A stretch of DNA of 64,000 nt from Heliocybe sulcata (lineage: Eukaryota > Basidiomycota > Agaricomycetes > Gloeophyllales > Gloeophyllaceae): assembly GCA_004369045.1 (NCBI GenBank), contig ML213521.1, positions 497,720 through 561,719 of the forward strand. The letters run 5' to 3'. The position numbers were made by a program, and so were the translations under genes. The notes under the pieces were generated by a model. It saw nothing but the letters and a program-made list of their open reading frames with translations. It was not told where the DNA came from and ran no database searches. Shown piece by piece: positions 42,954 to 54,590 of the stretch. Each line of letters starts with the position of its first letter. The stretch's first letter is position 1.

Positions 42954-43341
42954 ATGCCTCCGATGACATTTACTGGCGTTGTGACGAAGGTGGGGTGTAT
43001 GAATAAAACTGCGACAGTAACGGTTTCGCGCTGGATGGTGCATAAACCTACGGGGAAGGTACGCTACGCCTCTACTTTGCAACCATTCAGCTAAGATAAA
43101 TGCGTGCTACAGCGGCTGATACGGACCAAGAAGTACTTGACACATGACGCACAGAACCGTGCGTCCCTAATTTCACTCAATTAGATATGACTATTGAACG
43201 AGGCGCACAGAGTTACGACTGGAAGATACAGTCCTCATTCGAAATTGCCCGCCAATATCGGCGCGTAAGCGATTTACGCTTGCTAAGATCCTGAAGAGTC
43301 CTGAGGCGCAGCGAACCCTTGCCCACTCGACACCCGCCTAA
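42954..43341 (+). CDS. Mitochondrial small-subunit ribosomal protein uS17m
   Basis: Three exons. Exon 1: MPPMTFTGVVTKVGCMNKTA, then TVTVSRWMVHKPTGK, with donor GTACGC at about 43059. Exon 2: RLIRTKKYLTHDAQN. Exon 3: LRLEDTVLIRNCPPISARKR, then FTLAKILKSPEAQRTLAHST and PA, with TAA at 43339-43341. The OB-fold core (GVVTKxGCMNKTATVTV), RxxRTKKYLTHD and RNCPPISxRKRFTL are the bS17/uS17 family signature. It binds 16S-type rRNA early in assembly of the small mitochondrial subunit. About 97 residues, no extra presequence, start fixed by the family alignment. Confidence 0.93.
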
Positions 43342-43585
43342 GAGATGGCGACAACTTCTCCATTACCCTCAACCTGAGCGCGGATTTCTACCATACACAG
43401 GTGGCATTCCCAATCCTCAAATCAACATATGCTTCTTGGCAATCCTTCCTCAGGACTCCCGTGGAGAGCTTACGGCGTTTTGGAGTTGTAGGGATAATTA
43501 CTGGGCGATGGTCGACGGGTAGAGGCTGAACGCATAAGGATGGAGGTCAGATTCAGCTGTATCCGATACCACGGCAATTCTCTTC

Positions 43586-44117
43586 TCATGCGACGGGCGC
43601 TTGTTGCTGGATTGCACCTTGCGTTTCGAGAAGCTAGACGTAAATCCTGTAATTGTATCTTTGGGAACCGTTCATCGACAAGGCCACTTACTTCCGTCTT
43701 TTTCTTCTCCGCTCGAGAATTAATGTCCTTCAACTGCCCCTCCACCCGTTTTCTGATCATACAATTTGTCAGTGATGAGTACTGCATACACAACGAAGAC
43801 CGACATTTCGCTGCGAATGAAGTCCAATCGAGTTTTGACATTGCTTTTCGCCTCGGCCTGGTCTTGCTGAACAAGGACCGGCCCTACAAGTTTGTATACC
43901 GTATTCTCCAACGTCAACTGGTCGAATTCCTACATTAAGATCGTTATCCACTGTAAAAGGCCTTGTTCGTTATGTAGTGGCCCACCTTCTTCACCAATTC
44001 ATTCTCGGATAGCTGCGCATCCAATTTCTGCCTTGCCTCCACTACTGCAGAAAGGTCTTCCTGCAGCTTCTGGTACTCCTGGCTCTTCTGCTGCAATTTG
44101 GCTTGTAAAGCGTCCAT
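43586..44117 (-). CDS. YKE2: Prefoldin subunit 6
   Basis: Four exons. Exon 1 reads MDALQAKLQQKSQEYQKLQE and then LSENELVKK (44117 down). Exon 2 is EFDQLTLENTVYKLVGPVLV, then QQDQAEAKSNVKTRLDFIRS. Exon 3 is IKRVEGQLKDINSRAEKKKT and exon 4 LLETQGAIQQQAPVA, stop 43586-43588. The last acceptor (CGTCTAG) was chosen because it restores the family C-terminus; an earlier AG gives an unrelated Arg-rich tail. The two long coiled coils flanking the hairpin NTVYKLVGPVLVxQ are characteristic of beta-type prefoldins. The hexamer delivers unfolded actin and tubulin to the CCT chaperonin in the cytosol. Head-to-head with VTI1, 111 bp apart. Confidence 0.93.
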
Positions 44118-44228
44118 TGTCCCGAGTCTCAGCGCAAGTGGCGGTAGTAAATAACTGTAAACTAATTACCGCGGGTTTCCCTCCTACCATTCGCGCAGCT
44201 GAGCTGCAGCCACTCTATATTCCTCACC
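44118..44228. promoter_or_regulatory. 111-bp bidirectional promoter, prefoldin 6 / VTI1
   Basis: Spacer between divergent start codons at 44117 (minus) and 44229 (plus). No TATA box is seen. The two 5' leaders must fit within it. Confidence 0.5.
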
Positions 44229-45136
44229 ATGGATAACTCCCCGACCGCCCTCTTTGACTCGTACGAGCAGGACTTTCACCAGATCATCGCGAGCATAAGA
44301 GAGAAGCTTGACGGGGATGGCAAGGAGCAGCGGGGAGGTTAGTTCGCATCTCCTGGGCGGGATCCACACCAGACCCTGACCGGCATTGCTAGAGCAGCGG
44401 AAGGCCGCACTAAGGCGGGTGGAGATGGAGCTGGACGAGGCAGATGAGATGGTGCGTAAATTCTGTCATAATTCAAGCACCCTGCCCACTTCCCTCCCAG
44501 GTCTCGCAAATGGAGATCGAAATTCAGGGCATTCCCCAGTCCATCAAGCCGCAGTACCAGACGCGCATCCGCACCGCCAAGGCTGAGCTCGCTCGGTACA
44601 AGAAGCTCTCCAAGGACCTTCACGCTCAAGCGTCTCGCGCTGATCTACTAGCACGGGCAGGGACGCCTACGAGTGACGAGCCATACGGACCGTCGAGCGA
44701 CCGGACGCGGCTGCTGGCAGGGACAGCTCTGCTTGAGGATGGTAGTCAACGTCTTCAGGAGAGCCAGCGGATTGCATTGGAGACGGAGGAGCAGGGAGCT
44801 GATATTCTCAGGAACTTGAGGGGCCAGCGAGATCAGATTGAGCACGCTAGGGATACGGTAAGCAAGACTTCGCTAGTTACGCATTTCCGTCTCATCTCTT
44901 GTCTAGCTGCGGACAGCGGATACCTCTATTGACCGTGCATCGGGTACCCTGAAGAAGATGATTCGACGGTGGGTCACTCAGCCATGCCAATGTTCAAACT
45001 CTACACCGTATTCCAGTTTCTTCTGACACGGTCAACTTCCCGCAGGATGTATCAGCAACGCGTGGTTACCGGTGCCATCATCGTCGTGCTCGTCTTGCTC
45101 ATCCTCATCATCTTATGGGCCAAGTTCTTCCGCTAA
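44229..45136 (+). CDS. VTI1: Vti1-type SNARE
   Basis: Starts MDNSPTALFDSYEQDFHQII at 44229 and ends VLVLLILIILWAKFFR with TAA at 45134-45136; about five exons. The N-terminal helical (Habc-like) region includes QQRKAALRRV-type heptads and MEIEIQGIPQSIKPQYQTRI. The SNARE motif is EEQGADILRNLRGQRDQIEH, then ARDT-LRTADTSIDRASGTLKKM across an intron. The zero-layer Gln is in LRGQRDQ, and the final transmembrane anchor is TGAIIVVLVLLILIILW. This is the domain order of the Qb-SNARE Vti1, which acts in Golgi-endosome and vacuole fusion. About 220 residues, the normal length. Confidence 0.93.
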
Positions 45137-45323
45137 CTGCTTTCTTCACTGCTCTGGACGACCTTTCACGGATTGCTGTCAAGATTATTTACTTTGTATT
45201 TTATTTGAGTGGGGTACTGGGATACTTTTCTGGGATGCAAGCATCCCACTCTCTCGCGCTGATGTGCGGGAAGTCAGTGTCAATGATCCCAGGTTATTAT
45301 GTCTCTTCCGCTCCTCCGCCGCT

Positions 45324-47778
45324 TTACCGCTGCGACATCCGTCTGACAAACTCGATGAACGCCCTATGTCCTGGTCAGCTTGCTTTGGGCAGAATATGCG
45401 GTTGAGCCACTCACCTGACAGGACGGCCCGTCATCCCCTTCTCCATGTAAGGGGTAGCCCTCGTCGCCTGCAGATCAGTCATCCTTTATTATATCTTTTC
45501 AACGTCGATCTATATACTCACCTCCATGGACCCAGCAATATCAATATGCGCCCACCTGATGGCCGGTCCTTGGCCATCTTTCTCCTCGACACCCTCGACG
45601 AAAGACTTCAGGAACAGGGCAGCTGTGCAACTGCCAGCGGATTTCCCACCAGTCTAGGGACAATATCAGCAACCTTCACATCCACAGGATTGGACGCATG
45701 GGCGAGCACACACGTTGCATAGGTCGGCATTGGACGAGTTGATCTGGGGCGCGAACTCCTCATCCAGCGGCATGCGCCAGAACCGATCGTACTCCACCTC
45801 ACCGGCTGCGTGGAGCTCCTCCCAGAGCGAATCTGATGTCTGCATAGTACTCCCGTCAAAGGAGTGTATACAATGAGAAGGCGCTGCACGAACAGAGAAG
45901 ACGCCCGAGAAGACCTCGCCTAGGGCGGTCTGCATAGCGCTGAAGACCACATGGTTACTTGCGTCAATTTTCAGAACAGACAGGCGAACCCAGTGAGCGT
46001 TGCAGAGTCGATGAGCGTGTGAGGCTTGTAGACAGTGGAGGTATAGTAGAGCGCATCTGCCAGGCAGTCATCGCGTCAGCTGGAGAACAAAGTGCGCCCG
46101 TGACGCTCTCACCAGCCAGGATAAGGCGACCCTCGGCATCGGTGTTGTCAATCTCGACAGACTTGCCATTCATGCCGTACAACCTACGCGAGAGACGCGG
46201 GGTATTTCAGAGGAGTGCTTCAGATATGAAGAGCAAACGACGAACACATCTCCGGGCCTGTTCGCGGTGGGCCCTGGCATGTTCTCGCAGAGCGGGGTCC
46301 CCACAACGAGGTTGACGCTGAAGAACACGGTATTAGGACGCGGGAGATGGATGCTGAAAGAGATCGCACGGAAGTTTTAACTGTGCGATTGCGAGAGCAG
46401 CTCCAACAACGCTTGCCGCTCCGCCTTGTCATCCTTATCAGCCGGTGCATCAGGACATGCAAAAATCTGGACATACCCATGTCCCCGCGCATGAGTTTCA
46501 TGTCCTGCAGGCGTCCTAGCGATTTAACTCGACGTAGCCAGGACAAGAACCTTGCTATGTACCTTTGAGGGCTTCAAACTGATGCCTCCGGAGTCAAAGG
46601 TAATGCCTTTGCCTACGAATGCGATGGGCTGAGAGTTTGCCGGGGCACCTGTGTAATATCTTCCCACTGCTACTCAGACTCAGTACAGGGAAGGCAAATA
46701 CCAGTACTAACATCTCAAGGAACTTGGCTGGCTCGTCGCTGCCTTTCGCAACCGAAAGGAACAAGTTCTGGGTGACAACAATAAGTAATTGCATGTCGGA
46801 TAAACCAATGCAGGACAAACCATGCCCTTTTCTCGCGCCCAAGCTGCTCAAAATAAGACACGCAGCATTAGCAACTTCGCTACTGGTGGGGACCAGAGAT
46901 GAAGATGACGAGGGCCTTATACCATGTGGATACAAAACAGACCTTCGTCATGTACGACTATCTCGACATTCTCCAGACCCTCAAACTCAGACCGGACGCG
47001 CTCGGTGAATGCCTGGCTGACGGGGTGAGCATCAACACTAAGCTTCAGGCATATCATGCGAACGTACGGTTGGTGTCAGGATGTTTGCGGGGAGTTCGGA
47101 CAACTGGGAAATAGTTACAGAATATTCCGGTGAAATTTTGCTGCTCGCACCGTCCGAGCAAAGTTCTGCGCTCTGGCGTACACCACACCTCTCTCCCATT
47201 CCTCGGAGCTCTCATATGGGTGAATTTGGAGAGTCGCTGGAGGATGGTTGCCAGATTCTGGATTGTATATAGTATCTCCAGATGTCTTGAGAGAGAACTT
47301 GTACGTGGCCAAGTGAGCAGCCACCGCTACATACTATCAATTGGAGCCTCGCCCAAGAACAATCTGGCGAACCTGTCGCTTGCGGATCAAGAGACTCGTC
47401 CAGTTCAGCTATAGCTGCCTCTTCGAACTGCTTGGCCGCTTTCAGACCGCGCCCGACTGCCTTCCGGACAAGCTCCTTCTTAGCATTGGCAGTCCGCTCA
47501 GAAAGCGAGTCGCCCAAGGAAGACAAAACCGTGGCATTTTCCTCCTCCGGTATGCCATAGAACATCCTAGTAGTCCCGGCTCTAGGCAGATTCGAGCCCT
47601 CGGAGGATTCTGTGGACCATAGCTTCGCGAGGTCAAGGCCGGGAAGCGCCCTGGAGGACGGCTGCCTCGGGTCGAATGGAATAACGAGCGTCGTCGAGGA
47701 CAACGCGCGCGACACTTGCAAGAAGTGCGACGGCAGTCTGCGTCTCGCATACGCTATCGTGGGCAATGAGCGTAGCAT
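45324..47778 (-). CDS. M17 leucyl aminopeptidase
   Basis: Likely start [20 protein letters not shown] at 47778: the Arg-rich, acid-free N-terminus resembles a mitochondrial presequence. An upstream in-frame ATG exists at 47832. The N-domain has [20 protein letters not shown]. The catalytic domain is split over several introns: [83 protein letters not shown] (the M17 signature NTDAEGRL) and DSATLTGAMQTALG. It ends [20 protein letters not shown] and RRMSQR at 45324-45326. Family enzymes use two metal ions bound by Lys, Asp and Glu in these motifs to remove N-terminal residues, usually as hexamers. It converges on VTI1 with 187 bp between stops. Confidence 0.92.
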
Positions 47779-47918
47779 TAATGAGAGGAAATGTACGGAG
47801 TCGAGGATGATGGGAGGATCGGAGATCCACATATGGATTATTCAAACATTATGCCACATTGCAAAAATTTACCTCATTACTTCTGCTTGGTCGGTCGTCG
47901 ATTCTGGCTATCTTGCTC

Positions 47919-49235
47919 ATGCTCCCGCGAAGAGCAGTCGCTGTCGTCGCGCAGGCCAGTGGACGTTCTCTCACCACTTCATTCCATCCCGGATGTTGCA
48001 CCCGCTTGGTATCATCGGTGTACTACGCGTCCTATGGGCAGAAGCGCAGGGCCAGTGGACTTGCTGAAGTCTACACGAAAAGGAAAGGAGCGTCTTCCGA
48101 TGATAAAACCGGTCGACATCGATCTCCAAGTCTACCTATACCATTAAGGACCTTGGACCCGAAGAATCTATCGTCCGAAGACTTTGTGGTACTCCACGGT
48201 CAAGTAATGGTTGTGAAGCCCGTGCACGATCTGAGTCTTCCATTATTGCACCTCACGTACTACCAACAGACAGGGTACAAATGCGACTTTCCTAAAGGCA
48301 CGCAGGGGTTCTTCTACTGGCACTCCGAGCCTGGAGCGCCTGAACTCATGGCTCAGGTCCGTTTCCGCATCACGGAAAGCGAGGACCAGGCGACGTTCTC
48401 CTCTGGGCGCGATCTCTGCTTGCCCACGGGTGTTCCCTGGAGTATTCCTTTGCTTACCATGGCACCACAGAAGAGCTACGAGCTGCTGCAGTCTATCCTG
48501 CTCTCGGAGGGGCTTGTAACCCAAGCCCTGTTGAAGAGAGCGGCAAATGCAACCACTACGCCCCGGCGCAAGGGCGCTGGGCCTGGATTGCATAGTAACT
48601 TCGTCGGGCGGTTTGGCGAGCCATTCGGCGTCTCGCTACAGGCTGAGGCGGTCAAGGTGTGGATAACCGACGATTCAACAGCCTTGTCCGTTGGGATCCA
48701 AACTCCGTTTCGACTCTATCACAGCCACAGGCCACCATATGAAGGTGAGCGGCGCTGCCGCCGCAACGCTAATGCTCGCTCACTGCCTTCTGACCCACCC
48801 ACAGGTTTTGCCCTCGTACAGTTCGAACGCTCAACTCTGCCGGAGCATGCAGGCTCCCGCACTGTGGTCCTCCGCATTGCCAAGCTTATTGGGCTGAGAA
48901 AGGTTGATATCGGACCCCCTCCCCCAGGAGCGCCCGAACCCAAGGAAGGAGAGTTGGTTATGCAAAAAAACCGCGGAAAGTTCAGTAAGAACGGGTGGTC
49001 CGGCGGAGAAGGTTGGATTCCATGGTCCGTTAATGTCGACGCGGCGGATCCCCACTTGGAGCGTACGCAAGCTCTCGAGCTGCTGTATCGAAAGGAAGGC
49101 CTTAGCGAACCCAAACAGGAGGAACAGGGCGAAGTGAGCACATTGGTTTTGCGTGGCGATGCGAATGCTAACTGGGAGATCATGAGATGGGAAGCCTTGA
49201 AGCTGCTCCTGCCGATGAAAAAACCCAGTGGTTGA
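47919..49235 (+). CDS. Uncharacterised family protein, copy P2
   Basis: Start MLPRRAVAVVAQASGRSLTT at 47919, chosen because it aligns with the P3 start (MLWQRTTLITAQVLSCSPRR). The frame is open further upstream but without an ATG. One 60-nt intron at 48745-48804 joins PPYEG to FALVQFERSTLPEHAGSRTV, the same position as in P1 and P3. Conserved blocks: LDPKNLSSEDFVVLHGQ, PKGTQGFFYWHSEPGAP, VRFRITESEDQATFSSGRDL, GWIPWSVNVD. P2 is longer at the C-terminus than P1/P3 (ends MRWEALKLLLPMKKPSG). It is the most diverged of the three and probably the ancestral-type copy. No named domain. The N-terminus is basic and could be a mitochondrial presequence. It starts 140 bp from the divergent aminopeptidase gene. 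Confidence 0.75.
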   Translation: MLPRRAVAVVAQASGRSLTTSFHPGCCTRLVSSVYYASYGQKRRASGLAEVYTKRKGASSDDKTGRHRSPSLPIPLRTLDPKNLSSEDFVVLHGQVMVVKPVHDLSLPLLHLTYYQQTGYKCDFPKGTQGFFYWHSEPGAPELMAQVRFRITESEDQATFSSGRDLCLPTGVPWSIPLLTMAPQKSYELLQSILLSEGLVTQALLKRAANATTTPRRKGAGPGLHSNFVGRFGEPFGVSLQAEAVKVWITDDSTALSVGIQTPFRLYHSHRPPYEGERRCRRNANARSLPSDPPTGFALVQFERSTLPEHAGSRTVVLRIAKLIGLRKVDIGPPPPGAPEPKEGELVMQKNRGKFSKNGWSGGEGWIPWSVNVDAADPHLERTQALELLYRKEGLSEPKQEEQGEVSTLVLRGDANANWEIMRWEALKLLLPMKKPSG

Positions 49236-49800
49236 CTGGGAGTTAATGGAAGCAAATATCAATCCTCTCACTGAATTCCTGTCGCCATGGGTATCGCGGA
49301 TGACCATGAGCACCTCAGCCGGTGGCAATGAACTCTCTCCCTTCTCTATGATCTGCGTCCCTGCTTTAGTCTATCTCGTGTTCCTCCAACAGTCTCGAAC
49401 TTGGCGCCTACGCCTTCACCCGTTCGAATCTTCACTGGTCATTATCCATTCCACTTCGGAGTGGTCCCAGCCCTCACCTTAACCTCCCGACCCTTTATGC
49501 CTAGTCGCTGTGATGAGATTGTGGTGGCGGCGGAGATGTATGGTCTAAAGACGTGATAGCCATTGATATTTATCAACGAGACGTACATACTCGCGAGTAA
49601 GGTCCAGTGACAGAGAATCTGATTCGTGTCGTATCGCCACATTTTACCCCACACGGGAGTCCGGGCCGGTCAAAGGATTCCTCTGACATCGGACCTTCCC
49701 ACTTCTTTACGTGAAACGCCACTGCTCGGTGCTTGTCCCCATCGCTGGCAGCACACAGCTACCTTTTCAACACCGCTAGCAACGACCCGCGACAACGACC
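49236..49800. other. Gene-free stretch
   Basis: Between P2 and the Sym1 gene. No coding pattern or repeat is seen; the last part is pyrimidine-rich promoter and leader of the downstream gene. Confidence 0.55.
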
Positions 49801-50827
49801 ATGGCATCCCTCATGAAAGCCTACAAGTACGCCCAGAAGCTCTTCTTAGTTGCGGAATGTACTGACCGTGCCCTTTCCTACTGTCCATGCATTCACTTCC
49901 GCTCGAATGACTTGAATGATTATATTTCACTGTGTCCAGCACGCTGCTCATCCGCCGCCCGATGATGGCCCAGTGCGCGACAGCAGCAGTACTCTTCGGT
50001 GCAGGTGATGTCCTCGCACAACAGGCGATCGAGAAGAAGGGGAAGGAGCATGACGTGAGTCGCGGTACATCCTGCTCTTCAGTGCAGCTCACTCAAAGTG
50101 GAATGCGAGCGTAGTTCATGCGCACAGCGCGGCTATCCTTCTACGGCGGTTTGTCCTCCTTGCACTCCACCACAGCCAGAGGGCCGAGTACTCATTGATC
50201 CCTGGGGCAAACAGGCGCTCTCTTCGGCCCCATAATCACGAAATGGTACCAGTTCCTCAACAAGCTGCAGTTTTCGACACCGACGAAGGGGATCATCTAC
50301 AAGGTATGGCTCGACCAGGCGGTCTTGTCACCAGGTGCGCTTCGTGTTAGGCTGCGTCCGGCATCTGGAGGTATTGAACTGGAGGTACAGCGGTTGTGGC
50401 GTACTTCTTTGGTTCGATGACGCTCCTAGAGGGGAAGCCTCTGTCTGAAGCTGGCGAGCGTCTCAGCTCGGTACGTGCCATCCTCTCATTACTTCGCTCC
50501 TCTCCTGAGCAAGAAATTTGATCCCCTAGGCATACGTACCAACCCTGATTCGTAACTGGTACGCGAACCTGATTCAAGTGATCATTGAACTAACCTTTTC
50601 ATGGATGCAGGGGTGTATTCGTACCTGCACAAGCGCTCAACTTTGCGGTCGTCCCGCCCCATATGCGGTTCGTGTTCGTCAGCGTGGTCAGCTTATTCTG
50701 GAGTACGTGCTTCCGTCCCGCCTTCGCTTCCTCATTTGACTGGCATGTGCTGCTAGATACATACCTGAGTGCAACAAACGCCAAACAACAAGCCGCTGAA
50801 GAAGGAGTGAATTTAAAAGTCGAGTGA
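49801..50827 (+). CDS. SYM1: Mpv17/PMP22 family inner-membrane protein (Sym1-like)
   Basis: A very short first exon MASLMKAY at 49801, then TLLIRRPMMAQCATAAVLFG with AGDVLAQQAIEKKGKEHD. Next FMRTARLSFYGG, ALFGPIITKWYQFLNKLQFS with KVWLDQAVLSP, AVVAYFFGSMTLLEGKPLSE, AYVPTLIRNW, and GVFVPAQALNFAVVPPHMRF with VFVSVVSLFWNTYLS. It ends EEGVNLKVE at 50825-50827, after seven or so small introns. The motifs GDVLAQQ, R.....G, WLDQ, NW..W-like and the terminal WNTYLS box are those of Mpv17/PMP22 proteins, with four membrane spans. Yeast Sym1 sits in the mitochondrial inner membrane and is needed for growth on ethanol under heat stress; the exact transport role is unsettled. Confidence 0.9.
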
Positions 50828-51415
50828 AAATAAAATCACCTGGGCGTCAGAAACAAGCAACGTCAAAAGCGAAGGAAGAAGCAATACTGATAGACGGTCT
50901 TGATTGGGAACCCTCCGCAAGCAACTGTATACCCCTACATAGACAAGCAACGCTGCCGTACCTAGAGTATAATTCAAATGCTTATTTAGCTCATCCTTAC
51001 GTATTGCTGAGGCAAGAATAAACTGAAATTATATATAATTACGTGCGGCAGGTGCACGCCGTCAACAAGCCCGACGTAAAAGGCCCGCCAGCGCTGCTAC
51101 ACCTCGACCAGGAGTATACTGAACGCCATGATCATCAGCAAGTACTGCGGCATACAGGATGTATCCCGAGTCGATCACGATCGTATATGACCCTGGGAAA
51201 GGCAGACGCTGGGCGCCGCTTGGGTCGCCAGATTTGCGAGTCTCTGTTTCCAGAGCCATCGCTGGCCAACCTGCCTGTGTCTCCCCTTCCGTCCATACTA
51301 CGCTCCTTACCTTCCTTTCCGCCTCATACTTTTCATTTTTCCTCCGCATTTATTTTCAGTTCAGGCCTGCCCCGGAATTTCGAGTCACCTGCAATAACAA
51401 CAAGAAGGACATGCA
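50828..51415. other. Gene-free stretch
   Basis: AT-rich 3' flank of SYM1, then the upstream region of the next gene. A minus-strand frame at 51062-51349 is long but unlike anything I know, and it is not called. Confidence 0.5.
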
Positions 51416-52586
51416 ATGCTCTACCTAGACGCGCCCTTCGTCACCTCGCCTGTCCTCTCGCCCTTTTGGCTTGCGGCTGTGAGGCTCACGCTCGGGACGT
51501 ATGCGTTTGCGACTGCGCTCGCGGTGTTGATCAAGGATGGGATTGATGCGCCGAACGCGCGGGGGTTTGGGTGAGTGGTTTTGTTTCGGACGTAGGCCTG
51601 TATGGAATGCGCTATGATTCAGAAATACTATCCTCTTATAATGAACCTGCACATATCAATGGCAGGCATGATAACATAATCAGAATCGCTATGAGCTCTT
51701 CCCTACGACACCTCTTCTCCCTCTTATCGCGCCCACCTTCTAACCCTCTCATCCCAGATATTTCTCCTACTTCACCGATCTTTCCTACATAGGCCTTTTG
51801 TCCTACCTGCTCGCCGCAGGCTTCCAGACTCTACTCTACTCCCGCGGCGCACCCGCACCCAAGTCAACGCGTGCAGCACGGGCACTGAGGTACGCCCATG
51901 GTGTGCTATATAGTACGATCACTACCTTCCGTACGTCTCCTTCAATCATATCGGCGAGGAAGGGAATTGACGGATTCCGTTGCCTGGTTCGTGTGGCGTA
52001 CAGCGGTCATTGTGACCGCGGTGTACTGGTCGGTCCTCTCCTCGCAAGAGACCTTTTCAACCACTTACTCCTGTACGTCTGTCTCATTTTGTCTCACCTC
52101 AATATACTTCCTGGCAATTAAGGGACGCACCGCAGCCTGGTCAAACGTCTCACATCACGCCCTCAACACCGCCCTCGCATGCTTCGAAATCCTGCTCACC
52201 TCTGCCGTGCCCCTCCCCTGGCTGCATCTCCTCTACTGCATCCTCCTCCTTGCTCTCTATCTCGCACTCGCGTACGTCACGCATGCGAGTCAGGGATTTT
52301 ATAGTGCGTATCTCCTTTCCCTCCAGCCCCCATTCAACCATCTCCCTAGTCCATGCTAACGCACCCGTCTCTCACAGCCTACGATTTCCTCAACCCTTCA
52401 ACGGAGCACGCCAAGCTCGCGGGATACATCATCGGTATCGCAGTTGGCGAATGCGTCCTCTTCGCCATCGTCCACTACGTCATCGTCCTCCGCAACCTCC
52501 TCTTCGCGCGGTACCTTGGCTCGTCTAATCGGGAGCCAGAGGCGCTCGACGAATGGGAAGAGGTGCACAGGCCCGAAGCCGTTTAG
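51416..52586 (+). CDS. FAR-17a/AIG1-like membrane protein
   Basis: Start MLYLDAPFVTSPVLSPFWLA at 51416 (an ATG five bases earlier stops at once). Exon 1 continues AVRLTLGTYAFATALAVLIK. Later exons give FSYFTDLSYIGLLSYLLAAG, a span ending VTAVYWSVLSSQETFSTTYS, SNVSHHALNTALACFEILLT with PWLHLLYCILLLALYLALAY, then VTHASQGFYSAYDFLNPS and IGIAVGECVLFAIVHYVIVL. It ends EEVHRPEAV at 52584-52586. About six hydrophobic segments with the YFTxLSYIGL and HALN blocks fit the fungal FAR-17a/AIG1-like family. Animal members (AIG1, ADTRP) hydrolyse fatty-acid esters of hydroxy fatty acids; the fungal function is not known to me. Confidence 0.75.
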
Positions 52587-52784
52587 TTGGGCCTTCTTCC
52601 CGTGTTGTCTGGGCTTCCGCACTACTTAGGTGGCGAAAAGCCATGTAACCTTGCATCCCTCATTTAGAGGCGCAAGAAGGGGTGGCATTTCACGGACTCG
52701 TTCATGTCACGGTTACGATTCGGCTCGGATGTATATACTAAACTATTGCTCGCCGCTTAGTGTACAATCTTTGCATTCATGCTT

Positions 52785-54383
52785 ACTTAGCTTACGTGGA
52801 TATTTCTTTAGATCTGGACTTGCATTGGACTTCGTGCGAGTAGGGTTGTTTATGTGTATATACGAATATCGCTGCACAGACGGCAGTTGGATGTGCCCGA
52901 CTGGAGACGCCTCTCCCGTCGTTCCCTGGCTCCCAGTCACCAGGTATTTTCCTGTGCACTCTGCGTGCGACGAGCATGTCCAAGCTGTCCGTTCTATCTT
53001 CTCCCCGCCGCTCCCAGTACCAAGGCAGTCGGTTTCCAACATAGAACACCGATCGTCTATCTTGCAGTCAATAAGCCTCCTTGCCTTTGCTAAAATCTTC
53101 GTTCTCGAAGAGGAGCTGGAGTGCTTTGGTGCGTTCCCGCTTGGGATCCGACTTGTCGACATCCACGGACCACGGGATCCAGACTGGCCTGGGTCCAAGT
53201 GTTCGTCTCATGACAATGTCTCCTTCTTTCGGTTCTGGAGCAGGCAGAGCAGACGGATCGCCGTCCGCCTTTCGCATCCCAGCAAGCTTGACGATGCGGA
53301 GGACCAAAGTGCGGGTCCCTGCATGCTCCGGCAAAGTGGAGCGTTCAATCTGGACGTGAGCTGTGCCTACATACGGGCCAGAGTGTAGTGAGCGAGCATC
53401 AGCCTCGCAGTTCTGCAATACGCACCTTCGTATGGCGGCGGCTTGGACCCGCGAGACCGGAATAAACTGTGGAATACGAGGAGCACAACTTTTGAAGCAC
53501 CTGTTACCCAAACACGGGTATGCCTGGCGTGTAGCTTTATCCTGAATGGCTGCCGAAACTGCCAGATAAAATGACTGTGCACATTGGGGCGGATGTCGTT
53601 CCGTGTTGAGAGGTTACCAGTCGCACCCGCCGCTTTGTCCATCACATCTTTCGTTACAAGCCGCTCTGAGAGCAGAATGCCGCGGAACAGAGTGTACCTC
53701 TCACCCGACGCGATGGCAATCAGAGGTAGTGTCCAGAGTTCGCCTGTAGGCAAGCAGAGGTCCTTTCCAGCGGAGAAACTCGCCGGATCCTCGCTGTCTG
53801 TGACGCGAAATCGCACTTGTCCGGCAAGCAGAGGAGCTCCTGTATCAATGTACCAGTAGAAAAACCCCTGCGTGCCTTCAGGGAAGGGTTGGTGGCGGTA
53901 AGGAGGCGTGGAGGCCATGCAGTACGGAATTGGCAGCTTGCGATGGATGCCAAAATGAGGCGGCGACTGCAAAACCGGGTGTGTTCCGCGTAGTACCATA
54001 AAATGTTCTGACGATATATTCTTCGCGTCTAAAGTCCCGAGAACTCTTGTCATTCTGGGCCGCCTTGGATTTGTTGTGGTTTCAGCCCGACGTCGGCGAG
54101 TTTTGGCAGCTGAGGGCACCACGGTGCTCACCCCTCGAGCCATACGAATTTGGGTAAGTTTAAGTCTGCCCTTTTGCATGTCAAGCCATGATACCGAGGG
54201 ACTGCATCGTTCCACACCAGGCAGGCTCGACTTTCGCCGCGGCGAACAGCTTAACACTTGCGCCGTAATAAGAGTCGTCCTTTGCCAAAGCATGACTGAG
54301 GTGAAGATGTCAAAGGTTCGGCCGTCAACCAGGCAGGACCAAATACTGAGCCAGCGATGACTTCGAAGCCGATAGTACGAGGC
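52785..54383. repeat. Segmental duplication, copy 2 (matches 13990-15546)
   Basis: Contains P3 plus about 280 bp of 3' flank and about 90 bp of 5' flank shared with the P1 locus (for example TTAGCTTACGTGGATATTTC and CCGTCAACCAGGCAGGACCA). Beyond both borders the similarity stops abruptly. Confidence 0.85.
53068..54293 (-). CDS. Uncharacterised family protein, copy P3
   Basis: Start MLWQRTTLITAQVLSCSPRR at 54293; intron 53367-53425 (59 nt) joining PPYEG to TAHVQIERS; stop at 53068. Blocks FPEGTQGFFYWYIDTGAP, VRFRVTDSEDPASFSAGKDL, LPLIAIASGERYTLF, LPEHAGTRTLVLRIVKLAG and WIPWSVDVDKSDPKRER are shared with P1 and P2. The frame is intact and the start codon, lost in P1, is present. Basic residues and no acids in the first 35 positions suggest a possible organelle presequence (inference). 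No domain that I can name. It is the closest relative of P1, in the same orientation 38.8 kb away. Confidence 0.75.
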
Positions 54384-54590
54384 GATTGCAGCTGTCGGCT
54401 ATTTCCGTTCTTGGTGGAACCGCTCGACCGACGCGCTTCTTGGGTTCTTACTGTCAGCGGCGGGCTATGATCACTTACGTCCCAAGACTCTTCTTGGATA
54501 ATGATTGCTTCCTCTTCGCGCGGCGGGATCAAGGGCGAAGCTTAATACCTGCGGCGGCGCTTCCTTTCTGCCTCCTTCTGTAGTCGCCCT

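Noticed and set aside
49380-49450. Possible tRNA from CGTTCGAATCTTC near 49420
   Set aside because: No acceptor stem or D arm could be folded around it.
51062-51349. Minus-strand frame upstream of the FAR-17a-like gene
   Set aside because: 95 codons with no family resemblance or flanking splice pattern; overlaps the promoter of the downstream gene.
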